Source of the DNA: Polyangium sp. 15x6
Lineage (GTDB): Bacteria; Myxococcota_A; Polyangia; Polyangiales; Polyangiaceae
Reading direction: 5' to 3'
Assembly (NCBI RefSeq): GCF_029960785.1
Contig: NZ_JASBQE010000017.1
Location: 1 to 64,000 of the forward strand
Length of the DNA stretch: 64,000 nucleotides
The first letter of the stretch is position 1, and the number at the start of each line of letters is the position of its first letter. The translations under genes were made by a program, and so were the position numbers. This document shows positions 24,607-32,993 of this stretch, piece after piece. The notes below the pieces were generated by a model. It was not told the DNA's origin. It did no database searches and was given only the letters and a program-made list of their open reading frames with translations.

Positions 24607-24925
24607 GGTCGAGGTGGCAAGCGCTGGTTTGCGTGGATGGTCGCCGCCGTTTGTGCGGCGGTTTCTGTGATTGCGCAGGCGGCACCGGAGGACGTCGAGG
24701 GGGCGGCGGAAGAGGTCGCGGAGGCTGGAAGTGCGTTCGTGGGGATTGGTGCATTTCTCACCTGCACTTTTCGCAACAGGCAGCGCTGCTGACCGCTGCA
24801 GCCGCGACCAACGCGTCTCGGGTGGTGATGCATAGGCGTCCACAGTGGCTGCGGGCGCTCTTCTGCTCGGAGTTCGCGACCGAAGTTCAGTCGCAGATGA
24901 TAGGCTCGGCGCTAGAGTACGCGCA
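24604..24925 (+). pseudogene. Truncated and frameshifted cassette gene A (copy 2)
   Basis: The ATG opens a 62-codon frame with a good signal peptide (WFAWMVAAVCAAVSVIAQA) matching the intact A protein, then stops at 24792. The central part is deleted. The C-terminal part resumes in another frame as QQAALLTAAAATNASRVVM and RALFCSEFATEV, matching the intact protein. A further single-base change near the end removes the ancestral stop that would overlap the ATG of gene B at 24928. The short secreted peptide could still be made. Confidence 0.75.
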
Positions 24926-24927
24926 CA

Positions 24928-25554
24928 ATGAAGCACTCGCCCGCCGAGTTGATCGAACTCGCTCGCCAGTACTATCCAGGAATCGGCATCTCGCCCGTCG
25001 AGCGCGAGTACAGTCGGACGGCGGAACATCGACGGCTCGTCGAACGGCGCAGACAGGCCATCACAGGCGCGGAATACGAGGTCTGGCGCGGCCTGCTCCG
25101 CCACCTCCGGGACCGGTTCCCGGAATGCGACGTGGAGAACGCGTTCCCGCATTTTTGGGGGGCAGGACCCAGCGGGGCTCACGTGTGGGGCATCCGTCTC
25201 CCCACGCTCGCCCGGGACGTTGGTGTTCACTCGCTCGCCTTCGGGGTGAGCTTTCTCGTACCCTACTACGTCCTCCATAGCTACCGCTATCTCTGGCTCG
25301 ACGAGCCGGACGGTCACGGCAATCTCTTCCCACCGGCGGAGCGGCGCATCGAGCTCACACCCGAGGAGCAACCCTATGCGGATGGGATCGCACAGGAGAT
25401 CGCAGTCGCGTATCCCGGGTATGAGCTCATGCCGCCCGAAATCGGTCATGTCGTGGTGCCGGACGTTCAACACCCGTCGAAATGGGCAGGTGAGGCCACG
25501 ATCTACGATTGCCTGATCGACGAGCAGACGCTCCCGCGCAAAAAGGACGCCTGA
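24928..25554 (+). CDS. Cassette protein B, copy 2 (uncharacterised)
   Basis: 208 residues, homologous over its length to 20045-20668, with a conserved frame: SPAELIELARQYYP, IRLPTLARDVGVHSLAFGVS, FLVPYYVLHS, ELTPEEQPYADGIAQEI, YPGYELMPPEIG, VVPDVQH and ATIYDCLI. The central region (about 70-90) and the segment after YVLHS vary most. It follows the broken A copy, whose end once overlapped its ATG. It has no signal peptide, so it should act in the cytoplasm, whereas A is exported. Confidence 0.8.
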   Translation: MKHSPAELIELARQYYPGIGISPVEREYSRTAEHRRLVERRRQAITGAEYEVWRGLLRHLRDRFPECDVENAFPHFWGAGPSGAHVWGIRLPTLARDVGVHSLAFGVSFLVPYYVLHSYRYLWLDEPDGHGNLFPPAERRIELTPEEQPYADGIAQEIAVAYPGYELMPPEIGHVVVPDVQHPSKWAGEATIYDCLIDEQTLPRKKDA

Positions 25555-25708
25555 ACCTCACCCCGGAGCCCAAGCCTTTCAGCCCGGCTGCAGCCTTTGC
25601 GCAAGGCTGTTCTTGACGTTCGGGAGCAGTTTGTCTTACCTACGCCACGCGTCGTCATAACCCGCGGACCGACCCCGGCCCCTTCGCTCCACCTCCCACC
25701 CGAAGACC

Positions 25709-28693
25709 ATGCTCACTGCCCACCAGATCGAAGAGATTGCCTTGCGGTTCTTCCCGTTCGAGCACGACGGGGTCACCTTCGGGCTGAGGAGCCTTTTTTA
25801 TCAAGACAAGTCGCCATCCGACGACATCGAGATCGAAGGCGATACCCTCACCCTGACCTACATGCTCGTGATAAGAATGCCCGATGGCAGCATCTCCGAC
25901 GTCATGGAGTTTGCGAGGACGTACGACCTGACGAAGCTCACCGAGGAGCGCTGGGTGGCCTATCTGGAGGGCTTCCAGCGGGCGTTCCCCTCCCTCGAGC
26001 ACGACCCCGGCGTGGCGCGTGAGGAGGCGTTCGACGATCCGGCGAACGTGACGGCGGACGATTTCGAGCGGGCGTTCCTGACGCCTCGTCCCGAGGACGA
26101 GGACGACCGGACGTTCCTCGAGAAGACCGAGGAGGGCTACCAGGCCTACCTGCAGAAGGCGCGGCCCAAGGGCAAAGAAGACGCCCAGCGCCGGCGCGCC
26201 GAAGCCGTCGACCAATGCATGGCTCGCCACGCGGAGGTGGCGGCCCGGGTCGAGCAGACCTACGGACTTCTCCTGCCCAAGCATGCGGCGCTGACCTGGG
26301 CTTTTTTCTCGAGCCTCTCTCCGTATGAGTGGCGGGCACCAGCCCAGCGCCTCGGCATCGGCCCTTCTACGGTGTCCTCGGGGGTGCTCAGCCTTTATTC
26401 GGAGCGCGCTTTCCAGCGGCCGCTCAAGGAGGGATTCGATCCGCGGATGCACTTCGTCGCTCCGGCCTTCCCGCCGGAGGCCCTGATCATGTTCCTCGGG
26501 GACTTCCACGCGTTCGCGCTCTTCTATGACGATCCGGCCTACCTTCCCAGCGGCGCGGTCGTTTACGACATGGAAGACAAGTCCCGTTGGATGGGAGAGA
26601 CCTTCCTCGACTTCTTCCGGGACTGGGCCCGTGAGCTCGTCAAGTACCCCGGGCTTCTGAGCGACGGCGGGAAGATCGACGAAACCGCGTTCTTCAACGT
26701 CCGCTTGTTCCTGGAGGCGCTCGAGGAGTTCGAGGCGTATACCGAGCAGGTCCGCGAGGAAGATCGCGCCCGGATGCGCTGGCCTTACAGCGAGCGCGCG
26801 CAGATGGCGGAGCTTCGCTCGGGGGTCGGCATTTGCACCGACCTGGGGGATGGCGCGGGCTTCGAGATTCCGTCGGACATCCATGCCGCCGAATCCCAGG
26901 AGGCCGTCACGCAGGCGGTCGCGCGCGCCAGGCAGCTCCTCGCGGAAGGAGATCCGCGATATGCATTGGCGCTCGGCCGGGAGCTCCATTGCGCCTGCGG
27001 CGTCCCGGATCGGCAGAACTTCTCCACCCTCTGGCAGGCAGAGGCGCTTTCGTTGATGGTGGCCGCGTACGAGGCGCTCGGGCGAGGCGCGCTCGCGCGC
27101 AAAGCGGAGGTTCACCACGCGAATCGTGGGATCTTCATGAAGGACGCCTACAAGGACGCAGATCCCGCCACCGAACCGCTGGGGTTCGAGTTTGCCGTGT
27201 CGCTTGCGGGAGACTATTTTCCCTTCCTGATCCAGCGCGGCGAATACAAGCTGGGATTCGAGACCGCGGACGGACAGGCCGCGGATCCGAGCGACTGTAT
27301 CCAGCTCCAGGATGGAATCCTCACATTGACCCTGGCCTTCACCCACACGGATCCCGAGGACGATTCGGCCGTGGGGTTCTTCGTTACCGCGCAGTACGAC
27401 GTGAAGAACGTCTCCGTGCAGCGCTTTCGCGCGTTCCTCGCCGGGTGGCAGAAGGGGTTCCCGGACATCGCGAGGCGCTGGAAGCCGTGCATCGAGCGCC
27501 TTCGAGCGGATGACAACGCGGGCCAGGAGGTCATCGACGCGATGGGCATCCGTGACATGTGGAGCGACTACGCGCTGGCCGATGAAGCGAATACCACCGA
27601 GGAGGACTTCGCGTGGGCCATCCGGGACGGTCTCCAGAACGGCGGCAGAAACAAGGAGCAGCAATACAGGGCCTATCTGGAGGCCGAGCACCCTTCGGAC
27701 GCGGAGCAGGACGAGCGTCGCTGGGCCGCCGCGCTGGAGACCGCCCTTTTGCGCTTCCCGGCGGTCGCGGCGCGGGTGGAGAAGACGTACGGGTTCCGCT
27801 TGCCCAAACATGTCGCGCTCGCGTGGGCCTATTTCTCGAGCCTCACGGAATCCGAGGCGCGTGGTTTCCGGGAGCTGTTCAGCATCGACCCCGCGGGCGT
27901 GATGGAGCTATTCGAAGACGGCGGGCTCGATCGAAAGGTCAAGGAGGGCTTCGACGAGCGATTGCACCAGGTCCAGCCGTGCGATGCCCCCGAGTACCTG
28001 CTCGTCGCGGCGGCCGGCCCCGACCATCGGCTCGCCCTGGTCTACGACGATCCGTCCTGTACGCCGAGCGGCGTGATGCTCGTCGATAATAGCCTCCACT
28101 TCCAGGTTTGGCGCGGGGAGACGCTGCTGGATCAGATTCGCGCGTGGGTGAACGGCGTCCTCGAAGACGAGGTGGGCGCATTCCACTGCCGAAAGGACGA
28201 GATGCTCCTGGCGCGGCGGCTGCTCGAGGTGCTGGATGGGTTCGCGGAGCACGAAGCGCGAATTCGACGGGAGGACCGCGCCGCCATGCGCTGGTCCTAC
28301 GCGGAGCGGAGCGCGGTGGACCCCAAGATGGGTATCTTTGGCATCTGGACCGAGCAGGGAGATTCCCAAGGAATCGAGCTCGCCGACGCGCTGGCGAAGT
28401 ACCAGGATGCGGCGGACGAGGTCCAGGCAAAGCTGCCGGGCTGGATTGCGCGCGCCAAGCGAGAACTCGCGGAGGGAGATCCTCGTTATGCGCTGGCCCT
28501 CGGGCGGGAATTGCACGCTTCCTATCCATGGCCGCCCCAGGACGAGCGGCCCCCGCTTTGGCAGGCCGAGGCCCTGGAGCTGATGGTCGCAGGGTATGAG
28601 GCCCTCGGGCGGCACGCCCTGGCGCGTCGGGTGGAGGCCCACCACGCCCATCGGTCCCTGTTCGACGAGAGCGCGTTCGAGGCGGACGGCTGA
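25709..28693 (+). CDS. Large internally duplicated protein, possibly HPF1-like (DUF2228)
   Basis: 994 residues made of two homologous halves (about 1-480 and 490-990). Each half contains the ordered motifs DxxxLTLT, RVEQTYGLLLPKHAALTW (second half RVEKTYGFRLPKHVALAW), FSSL, KEGFD, YDDP, GETxLD and EGDPRYALALGRELH. The YGxxLPKHxAxxW...KEGFD...APEYLLV...YDDP core is laid out like HPF1/DUF2228, a family annotated in bacteria as ADP-ribosylation related; I judge this only by eye. The N-terminus (IEEIALRFFPFE) echoes the start of cassette B (LIELARQYYP). It has no signal peptide. It lies between cassette B copy 2 and cassette A copy 3 and shares the CTGAACCTCACC 3' flank of the B genes. Confidence 0.75.
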   Translation: MLTAHQIEEIALRFFPFEHDGVTFGLRSLFYQDKSPSDDIEIEGDTLTLTYMLVIRMPDGSISDVMEFARTYDLTKLTEERWVAYLEGFQRAFPSLEHDPGVAREEAFDDPANVTADDFERAFLTPRPEDEDDRTFLEKTEEGYQAYLQKARPKGKEDAQRRRAEAVDQCMARHAEVAARVEQTYGLLLPKHAALTWAFFSSLSPYEWRAPAQRLGIGPSTVSSGVLSLYSERAFQRPLKEGFDPRMHFVAPAFPPEALIMFLGDFHAFALFYDDPAYLPSGAVVYDMEDKSRWMGETFLDFFRDWARELVKYPGLLSDGGKIDETAFFNVRLFLEALEEFEAYTEQVREEDRARMRWPYSERAQMAELRSGVGICTDLGDGAGFEIPSDIHAAESQEAVTQAVARARQLLAEGDPRYALALGRELHCACGVPDRQNFSTLWQAEALSLMVAAYEALGRGALARKAEVHHANRGIFMKDAYKDADPATEPLGFEFAVSLAGDYFPFLIQRGEYKLGFETADGQAADPSDCIQLQDGILTLTLAFTHTDPEDDSAVGFFVTAQYDVKNVSVQRFRAFLAGWQKGFPDIARRWKPCIERLRADDNAGQEVIDAMGIRDMWSDYALADEANTTEEDFAWAIRDGLQNGGRNKEQQYRAYLEAEHPSDAEQDERRWAAALETALLRFPAVAARVEKTYGFRLPKHVALAWAYFSSLTESEARGFRELFSIDPAGVMELFEDGGLDRKVKEGFDERLHQVQPCDAPEYLLVAAAGPDHRLALVYDDPSCTPSGVMLVDNSLHFQVWRGETLLDQIRAWVNGVLEDEVGAFHCRKDEMLLARRLLEVLDGFAEHEARIRREDRAAMRWSYAERSAVDPKMGIFGIWTEQGDSQGIELADALAKYQDAADEVQAKLPGWIARAKRELAEGDPRYALALGRELHASYPWPPQDERPPLWQAEALELMVAGYEALGRHALARRVEAHHAHRSLFDESAFEADG

Positions 28694-28718
28694 ACCTCAC
28701 CACGGAGCGCGATCCGAG

Positions 28719-28791
28719 CATCGACGCGACGCCGAGCGGACCCATGTAGCCCTGCGTGCCCGGCGGACCCTGCCGGGGAGGAGGAGACATG
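28719..28791 (+). repeat. Conserved 5' flank of cassette gene A (copy 3)
   Basis: Second copy of the 73-bp element described at 24534-24606, again ending on the ATG of gene A. Here the ribosome site reads GGGGAGGAGGAGAC. Confidence 0.8.
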
Positions 28792-29292
28792 GTTCGAGCT
28801 GGCAAGCCCTGGTTTGCGTGGATGATCGCCGCCCTTTGTGCGGCGATTCCTGCGATTGCGCAGGCGGCTCCGGAGGACGTCGAGGAGGACACGGAAGAAG
28901 CCGAAAATCCGATCGTATGGATCGGCGGCGTCTCGCAAGCAGAGTTCCCCTTCATCACGGTCGTGGCCGACGGCGGGACGGACCAAGCCGGCGGATGGCA
29001 AGCCGCCGGCGCCACGCTGCGCTTCGTGGATGGCCGGAGCTTCTTCTTCTCGAATGCCTGGTCTTGCCAGGTCTTCGTCTGGATGCCGATCCGGCACGCG
29101 GTTCACGGGGTGATCACGCAGCAGAAGGCCGCGCAGGTGAGCGCCGCAGCCGCGACCACCGCGTCCACGCTCGTGATGCAGCGAAGGACGGACTGGATCC
29201 GGGCGTCCTTCTGTTCGGACTTTGCGACCGAGCTGGAAACGCAGCTGAACACGCAGATGACGGGGCTCGGCGCCAAAGTATCGGCGCGTTGA
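28789..29292 (+). CDS. Cassette protein A, intact copy (small secreted protein)
   Basis: 167 residues. A signal peptide (about 1-26, FAWMIAALCAAIPAIAQA) is followed by an acidic linker, a beta-rich centre (VWIGGVSQAEFPFITVVADG, ATLRFVDGRSFFFSNAW) and an Ala-rich helical C-terminus with one Cys kept in all copies (ASFCSDFATE). It is the only complete A copy here. No B gene follows; the next gene is an unrelated RsbR-like protein. I recognise no family. As the exported half of an A-B pair it could be a secreted toxin, a binding protein or a signal. Confidence 0.78.
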   Translation: MVRAGKPWFAWMIAALCAAIPAIAQAAPEDVEEDTEEAENPIVWIGGVSQAEFPFITVVADGGTDQAGGWQAAGATLRFVDGRSFFFSNAWSCQVFVWMPIRHAVHGVITQQKAAQVSAAAATTASTLVMQRRTDWIRASFCSDFATELETQLNTQMTGLGAKVSAR

Positions 29293-29397
29293 TGGCTGTG
29301 GTTCGTCAATCCGTTGACGATTTACGCCGCGGCGAGGTCCGCGCGAGGGCGTGATCCCTGTTGCAACTTTTCACGCCGCTCGGATACGTTCGTCTTC

Positions 29398-30711
29398 ATG
29401 AATGGCTGTTCCGAGGGGAGGTCCGAGGATCGAGGATCCTTGGAGGCATTGTCTCGGCGCATCGCCGCGCTGGAGGAGCAGGTCGCTCTGCAAGAGCGAA
29501 CCATCGAGGCCCTGCGCGCCAAGGAGACTCTCCTCGAACGCATGGAGGAGGAGCGCATCCTCATGACAGCCGCCCTCGAGTGCTGCACGGATTTCGTGGG
29601 GATCGCCTCGCTCGAGGGGGAGGCCATTTTCGTCAATACGGCCGGCCGCAAACTCGTGGGGCTCGAGCGCGCGGAGCAGGTGCAGGGCACCGTGATGTCC
29701 GATTACGTGATGCCGGAGGACATTCCCAGGCTTTTGGAGGAGATCGTCCCCATTCTCATGACCGAGGGCCACTGGGAGGGAGAGTTCCGGTTCCGGCACA
29801 TGCCCACGGGCGAGCCCATCGCCGTCTATTACAGCATCTATGTCGTCCGGCACCCCGAGACGGGGGCGCCGCTCGCCCTGGCCACGGTCACGCGCGACCT
29901 GCGGGCGGCGAAGCGGGAGGCCGAGGAGCGGCAGCAGATGATCGCCGCCGTGGAAGCGTGCGCCGATTTCATCGGCATCTGCACGCTGGACGGCCGCACG
30001 ATCTACTGCAACGCGGCCGGCCGGAGGCTGATCGGATACGACGTCGACGCGGACATGCGAGGCTTCGACGTCACGAAGGTGCTCACGCCGGAGGCCACCC
30101 GCTTTTTCGTGCAGGACATCATACCGGTGATCCTGGAGACGGGGTGCTGGAAGGGGGAGCTCGAGTTCAGGCACCTCGAGACGGGCGAGGCGTTCCCCAC
30201 GCAATACAACGCGTTCCTCATCAAGGACCAGGAGACGGGACAGCCGATCGGCATCGGGGCTGTCACGCGTGATCTACGGGCGGCGAAGCAGGTGGAGGAG
30301 GAGCGGCGGCAGTACGCGGACGAGATCATCCGGGCGCAGGCGGCCATGCTGGCGGAGCTCTCGACGCCCCTCATTCCCATCAGCGATCACGCGGTCGTGA
30401 TGCCGCTCATCGGCATGGTGGACGAGGCGCGCGCCGAGCGCGTGCTCGATAGCTTGCTTTCAGGCGTGGCGGCGCGGAGCGCGAAGGTGGCCATTCTCGA
30501 TATCACGGGCGTGGCGACCGTCGACGCTGCGGCGGCCGATGCGCTGCTGCGCGCCGCCAGGGCGGTGCGGCTGCTCGGCGCAGAGGTGGTGCTCACGGGG
30601 ATTCGCGCCGAGGTGGCCCAGGCGCTCATCGGTCTCGGCGTGGATCTCGGCAACATCGTCACGCGCAGCACGCTCCAGAGTGGGATTGCCTTCGCCATGC
30701 GGCGCGTGTAG
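29398..30711 (+). CDS. RsbR-like PAS-PAS-STAS regulator
   Basis: 437 residues from MNGCSEG; a TTG 84 bp upstream is a less likely start. A coiled coil (about 12-55) leads into two PAS domains (about 55-175 and 180-300, each ending ATVTRDLRAAK or GAVTRDLRAAK) and a C-terminal STAS domain (about 325-437). The STAS core ILDITGVATVDAAAADALL matches RsbR, with the first phosphorylatable Thr (DITGV) kept. At the second RsbR site (QT in GIRPEIAQTI) this protein has Ala (GIRAEVAQALI). It would act as a stressosome-type sensor. No RsbS or RsbT gene is adjacent. Confidence 0.87.
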   Translation: MNGCSEGRSEDRGSLEALSRRIAALEEQVALQERTIEALRAKETLLERMEEERILMTAALECCTDFVGIASLEGEAIFVNTAGRKLVGLERAEQVQGTVMSDYVMPEDIPRLLEEIVPILMTEGHWEGEFRFRHMPTGEPIAVYYSIYVVRHPETGAPLALATVTRDLRAAKREAEERQQMIAAVEACADFIGICTLDGRTIYCNAAGRRLIGYDVDADMRGFDVTKVLTPEATRFFVQDIIPVILETGCWKGELEFRHLETGEAFPTQYNAFLIKDQETGQPIGIGAVTRDLRAAKQVEEERRQYADEIIRAQAAMLAELSTPLIPISDHAVVMPLIGMVDEARAERVLDSLLSGVAARSAKVAILDITGVATVDAAAADALLRAARAVRLLGAEVVLTGIRAEVAQALIGLGVDLGNIVTRSTLQSGIAFAMRRV

Positions 30712-30747
30712 GGCGCGAACGTCACCCCGGCGGTGCGCCTCGGCCCG

Positions 30748-32892
30748 CTATGCTTCGTCCTTGCGGTCTTCTGCGGGCATAGCCTCTGCGGCAGTCGGCC
30801 CTGGCGCAGGCTCCGCCACCACCCCCGGCGCCGCAATCACCTTCCGGATCGCCGTCAAATGGCGCTTCGTCACGCCCGTCACGGCGAGGATCTGCGCGTC
30901 CGTCGCCGTGCGCAGCGCCGCCATCGAGCCGAGCTCGCGCAGGAGGGCCTTGCGGACGGCGTCGCCGAGGCCGGGGATGTCCTCGATTTCGGAGCGGAGT
31001 CGCCGCGCTTTGCCGAGCTTTTCGCGAATATGGTTCGCGAACCGGTGCGCCTCGTCGCGCGTCCTCGCCAGGAAGAACAGCGACGAGCTGCCAGGCCGGA
31101 GCAAGATGCCGTTCTTCTGGCCAGGCAAATACACGCGGTCGACCATCTTCTCGCCGATCACGCTCTCCCGCTCCTTCGCGAGGCCCACGATGGGCAAGTC
31201 GTGCAGGCCCAGATCGCGCGCCGCCGAGAGCGCGACATTGAGCTGGCCCCGGCCGCCGTCGACCACGAAGAGGTCCGGCAAATCCCAGTCGGTCTCGGCC
31301 TTCTTCCCCGAGGACGGCGGCGGCGGCTCCGAGGGCGTCTCCGTGCGGGCCTCGTCGATCGCCTCCGCGGCCTCATCGAGCTCCATGCCCGGCTCCGCAA
31401 TCGCCGAAGCGTCCGCCGCGAGATCCGCTTCCGCCGCCGCCTCCGCGGCCAGTTCCGCGGCGACCTCCGCCTCCTTGACCTCCTTCGCCGTGCGGCCGCG
31501 CCGGAAGCGGCGGGCGAGGACCTCGTACATCGCCGCGTAATCGTCGCCCTCGGTCTTCGTGCGGACCCGGAAGCTTCTGTAATGCTTGCGGTCGGGCTGG
31601 CCGTCCTTGAGCGAGACGATCGAGCCGACGGTATCGCCGCCGCCGAGATGCGAGATGTCGCAACACTCGATGCGCCGCGGGAGCGCGGGCAAACGCAGGC
31701 GCTCGCGCAGGTCGTCGAGCCGCGCCTCGATGTCGTCCGAGGCGCGCTGCTTTTCCTTGAATGCGTGCTCGGCATTCTCGCGCGCCATAGCGAGGAGCTC
31801 GACGCGCGGTCCGCGCTGCGGCACGACGAGCGCGACCTTGCGGCCTCGGCGATCGCCGAGCCATTCCGAGACACCCTCGGCGCCGTCCGGCAAGACGGGC
31901 AGGAGGATCTCGTCCGGGATGACGTCGACCGGAACCTCGGCCTCGTCGCCGTAGTATTGCGTGAGGAAATTGCCGAGGATTTCTTCGTCGGGCAGCTCGA
32001 CGCCGCGCAGGGAGAACGAGACGGTGTCCGCGACGCGGCCGCTCCGGACCTTGATGAGCTCGACCTCGGCGATCGAGCCCTCGCGGTAGAGGCCGACGAC
32101 GTCCTGGTCGACGTCCTTCACGGAGACGACGCGCTGCGATTCACGCGCGCTCTCGACGGCCTTGAGCTGGTCGCGGTAGATCGCCGCGCGCTCGAACTCC
32201 ATGGCGCGCGCCGCTTCCTTCATGCGTTTTTCGAGCTCGCCCGTGAGCTCGTCGTGGCGGCCTTCGAGGAAGAGCGAGACGGAGCGGACCTGCTCGGCGT
32301 ATTCGTCGCGATCGACCTCGTAGACGCACGGCGCGGGGCAGCGCTTGATCTGGTATTGCAAGCAGGGCCTGCGCCGCGAGGCCATGTCGAGGTCGGTGCA
32401 GGTGCGGAGCTTCCAGTGCTTGTTGACGAGGTGGAGCGTGCGGCGCGCGCTCGTCGCCGAGTGGAAGGGGCCGAAGTAGCGGGCGCCGTCGGGCGAGGGG
32501 CGGCGCACGGTCTCGAGGCGCGGCCAGGCGTTTTTCGTGTCGATGCGCAGGCAGAGGAAGTCCTTGTCGTCCCGGAGCTTCACGTTGAAGCGCGGCTTGT
32601 GCTTCTTGATGAGCTCGTTCTCGAGGACGGCCGCTTCCTTCTCCGTGGCGGTGACGACGGTCTCCAGGTCCCGCACGATCTTGCGCAGGATCGGGATGAA
32701 GTAACGCGAGTCGCTGCCACCCTCCTGGAAGTAGCTGCGGACGCGCGAGCGCAGGCTCTTCGCCTTGCCCACGTAGATCGCGGCGCCGGTCTTGTCGTAG
32801 AAGAGGTAACAGCCGGGCTTTACGGGGAGCGTGTCGAGCTTCGCGAGGACGGGATCGGTCTCGGGCTCCGGAGCACGTGCGTCGTCGGACAC
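30748..32892 (-). CDS. uvrC: UvrC, excinuclease ABC subunit C
   Basis: 714 residues from a GTG. The nuclease that makes both incisions in nucleotide excision repair. Domains in order: GIY-YIG (about 20-105, GCYLFYDKTGAAIYVGKAKS), a Cys-containing region (CLQYQIKRCPAPC), the UVR motif (about 215-250), the RNase H-like 5'-incision nuclease (CCDISHLGG with Asp412, VVDGGRGQL with Asp545) and a C-terminal tandem helix-hairpin-helix (about 635-690). Unusually, about 70 residues rich in Ala/Glu/Pro (about 468-537) are inserted inside the nuclease domain just before VVDGGRGQL. Overall length exceeds the usual 600-odd residues because of this. Confidence 0.97.
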   Translation of the reverse strand: MSDDARAPEPETDPVLAKLDTLPVKPGCYLFYDKTGAAIYVGKAKSLRSRVRSYFQEGGSDSRYFIPILRKIVRDLETVVTATEKEAAVLENELIKKHKPRFNVKLRDDKDFLCLRIDTKNAWPRLETVRRPSPDGARYFGPFHSATSARRTLHLVNKHWKLRTCTDLDMASRRRPCLQYQIKRCPAPCVYEVDRDEYAEQVRSVSLFLEGRHDELTGELEKRMKEAARAMEFERAAIYRDQLKAVESARESQRVVSVKDVDQDVVGLYREGSIAEVELIKVRSGRVADTVSFSLRGVELPDEEILGNFLTQYYGDEAEVPVDVIPDEILLPVLPDGAEGVSEWLGDRRGRKVALVVPQRGPRVELLAMARENAEHAFKEKQRASDDIEARLDDLRERLRLPALPRRIECCDISHLGGGDTVGSIVSLKDGQPDRKHYRSFRVRTKTEGDDYAAMYEVLARRFRRGRTAKEVKEAEVAAELAAEAAAEADLAADASAIAEPGMELDEAAEAIDEARTETPSEPPPPSSGKKAETDWDLPDLFVVDGGRGQLNVALSAARDLGLHDLPIVGLAKERESVIGEKMVDRVYLPGQKNGILLRPGSSSLFFLARTRDEAHRFANHIREKLGKARRLRSEIEDIPGLGDAVRKALLRELGSMAALRTATDAQILAVTGVTKRHLTAIRKVIAAPGVVAEPAPGPTAAEAMPAEDRKDEA

Positions 32893-32993
32893 GTCCTTCG
32901 TCTAGCGCCGGATCGGCGCTCCTAGCAAGCTCTGGCTTGACGCGACGCCGAACCGAGAGCGACGCTCGCTTCCGCCAGAGCGTTCGTCTCGTG

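Noticed and set aside
24207-25280. Open frame of 357 codons running across remnants of A and B
   Set aside because: It joins pieces of two broken genes and an out-of-frame part of B2; it is a chance read-through.
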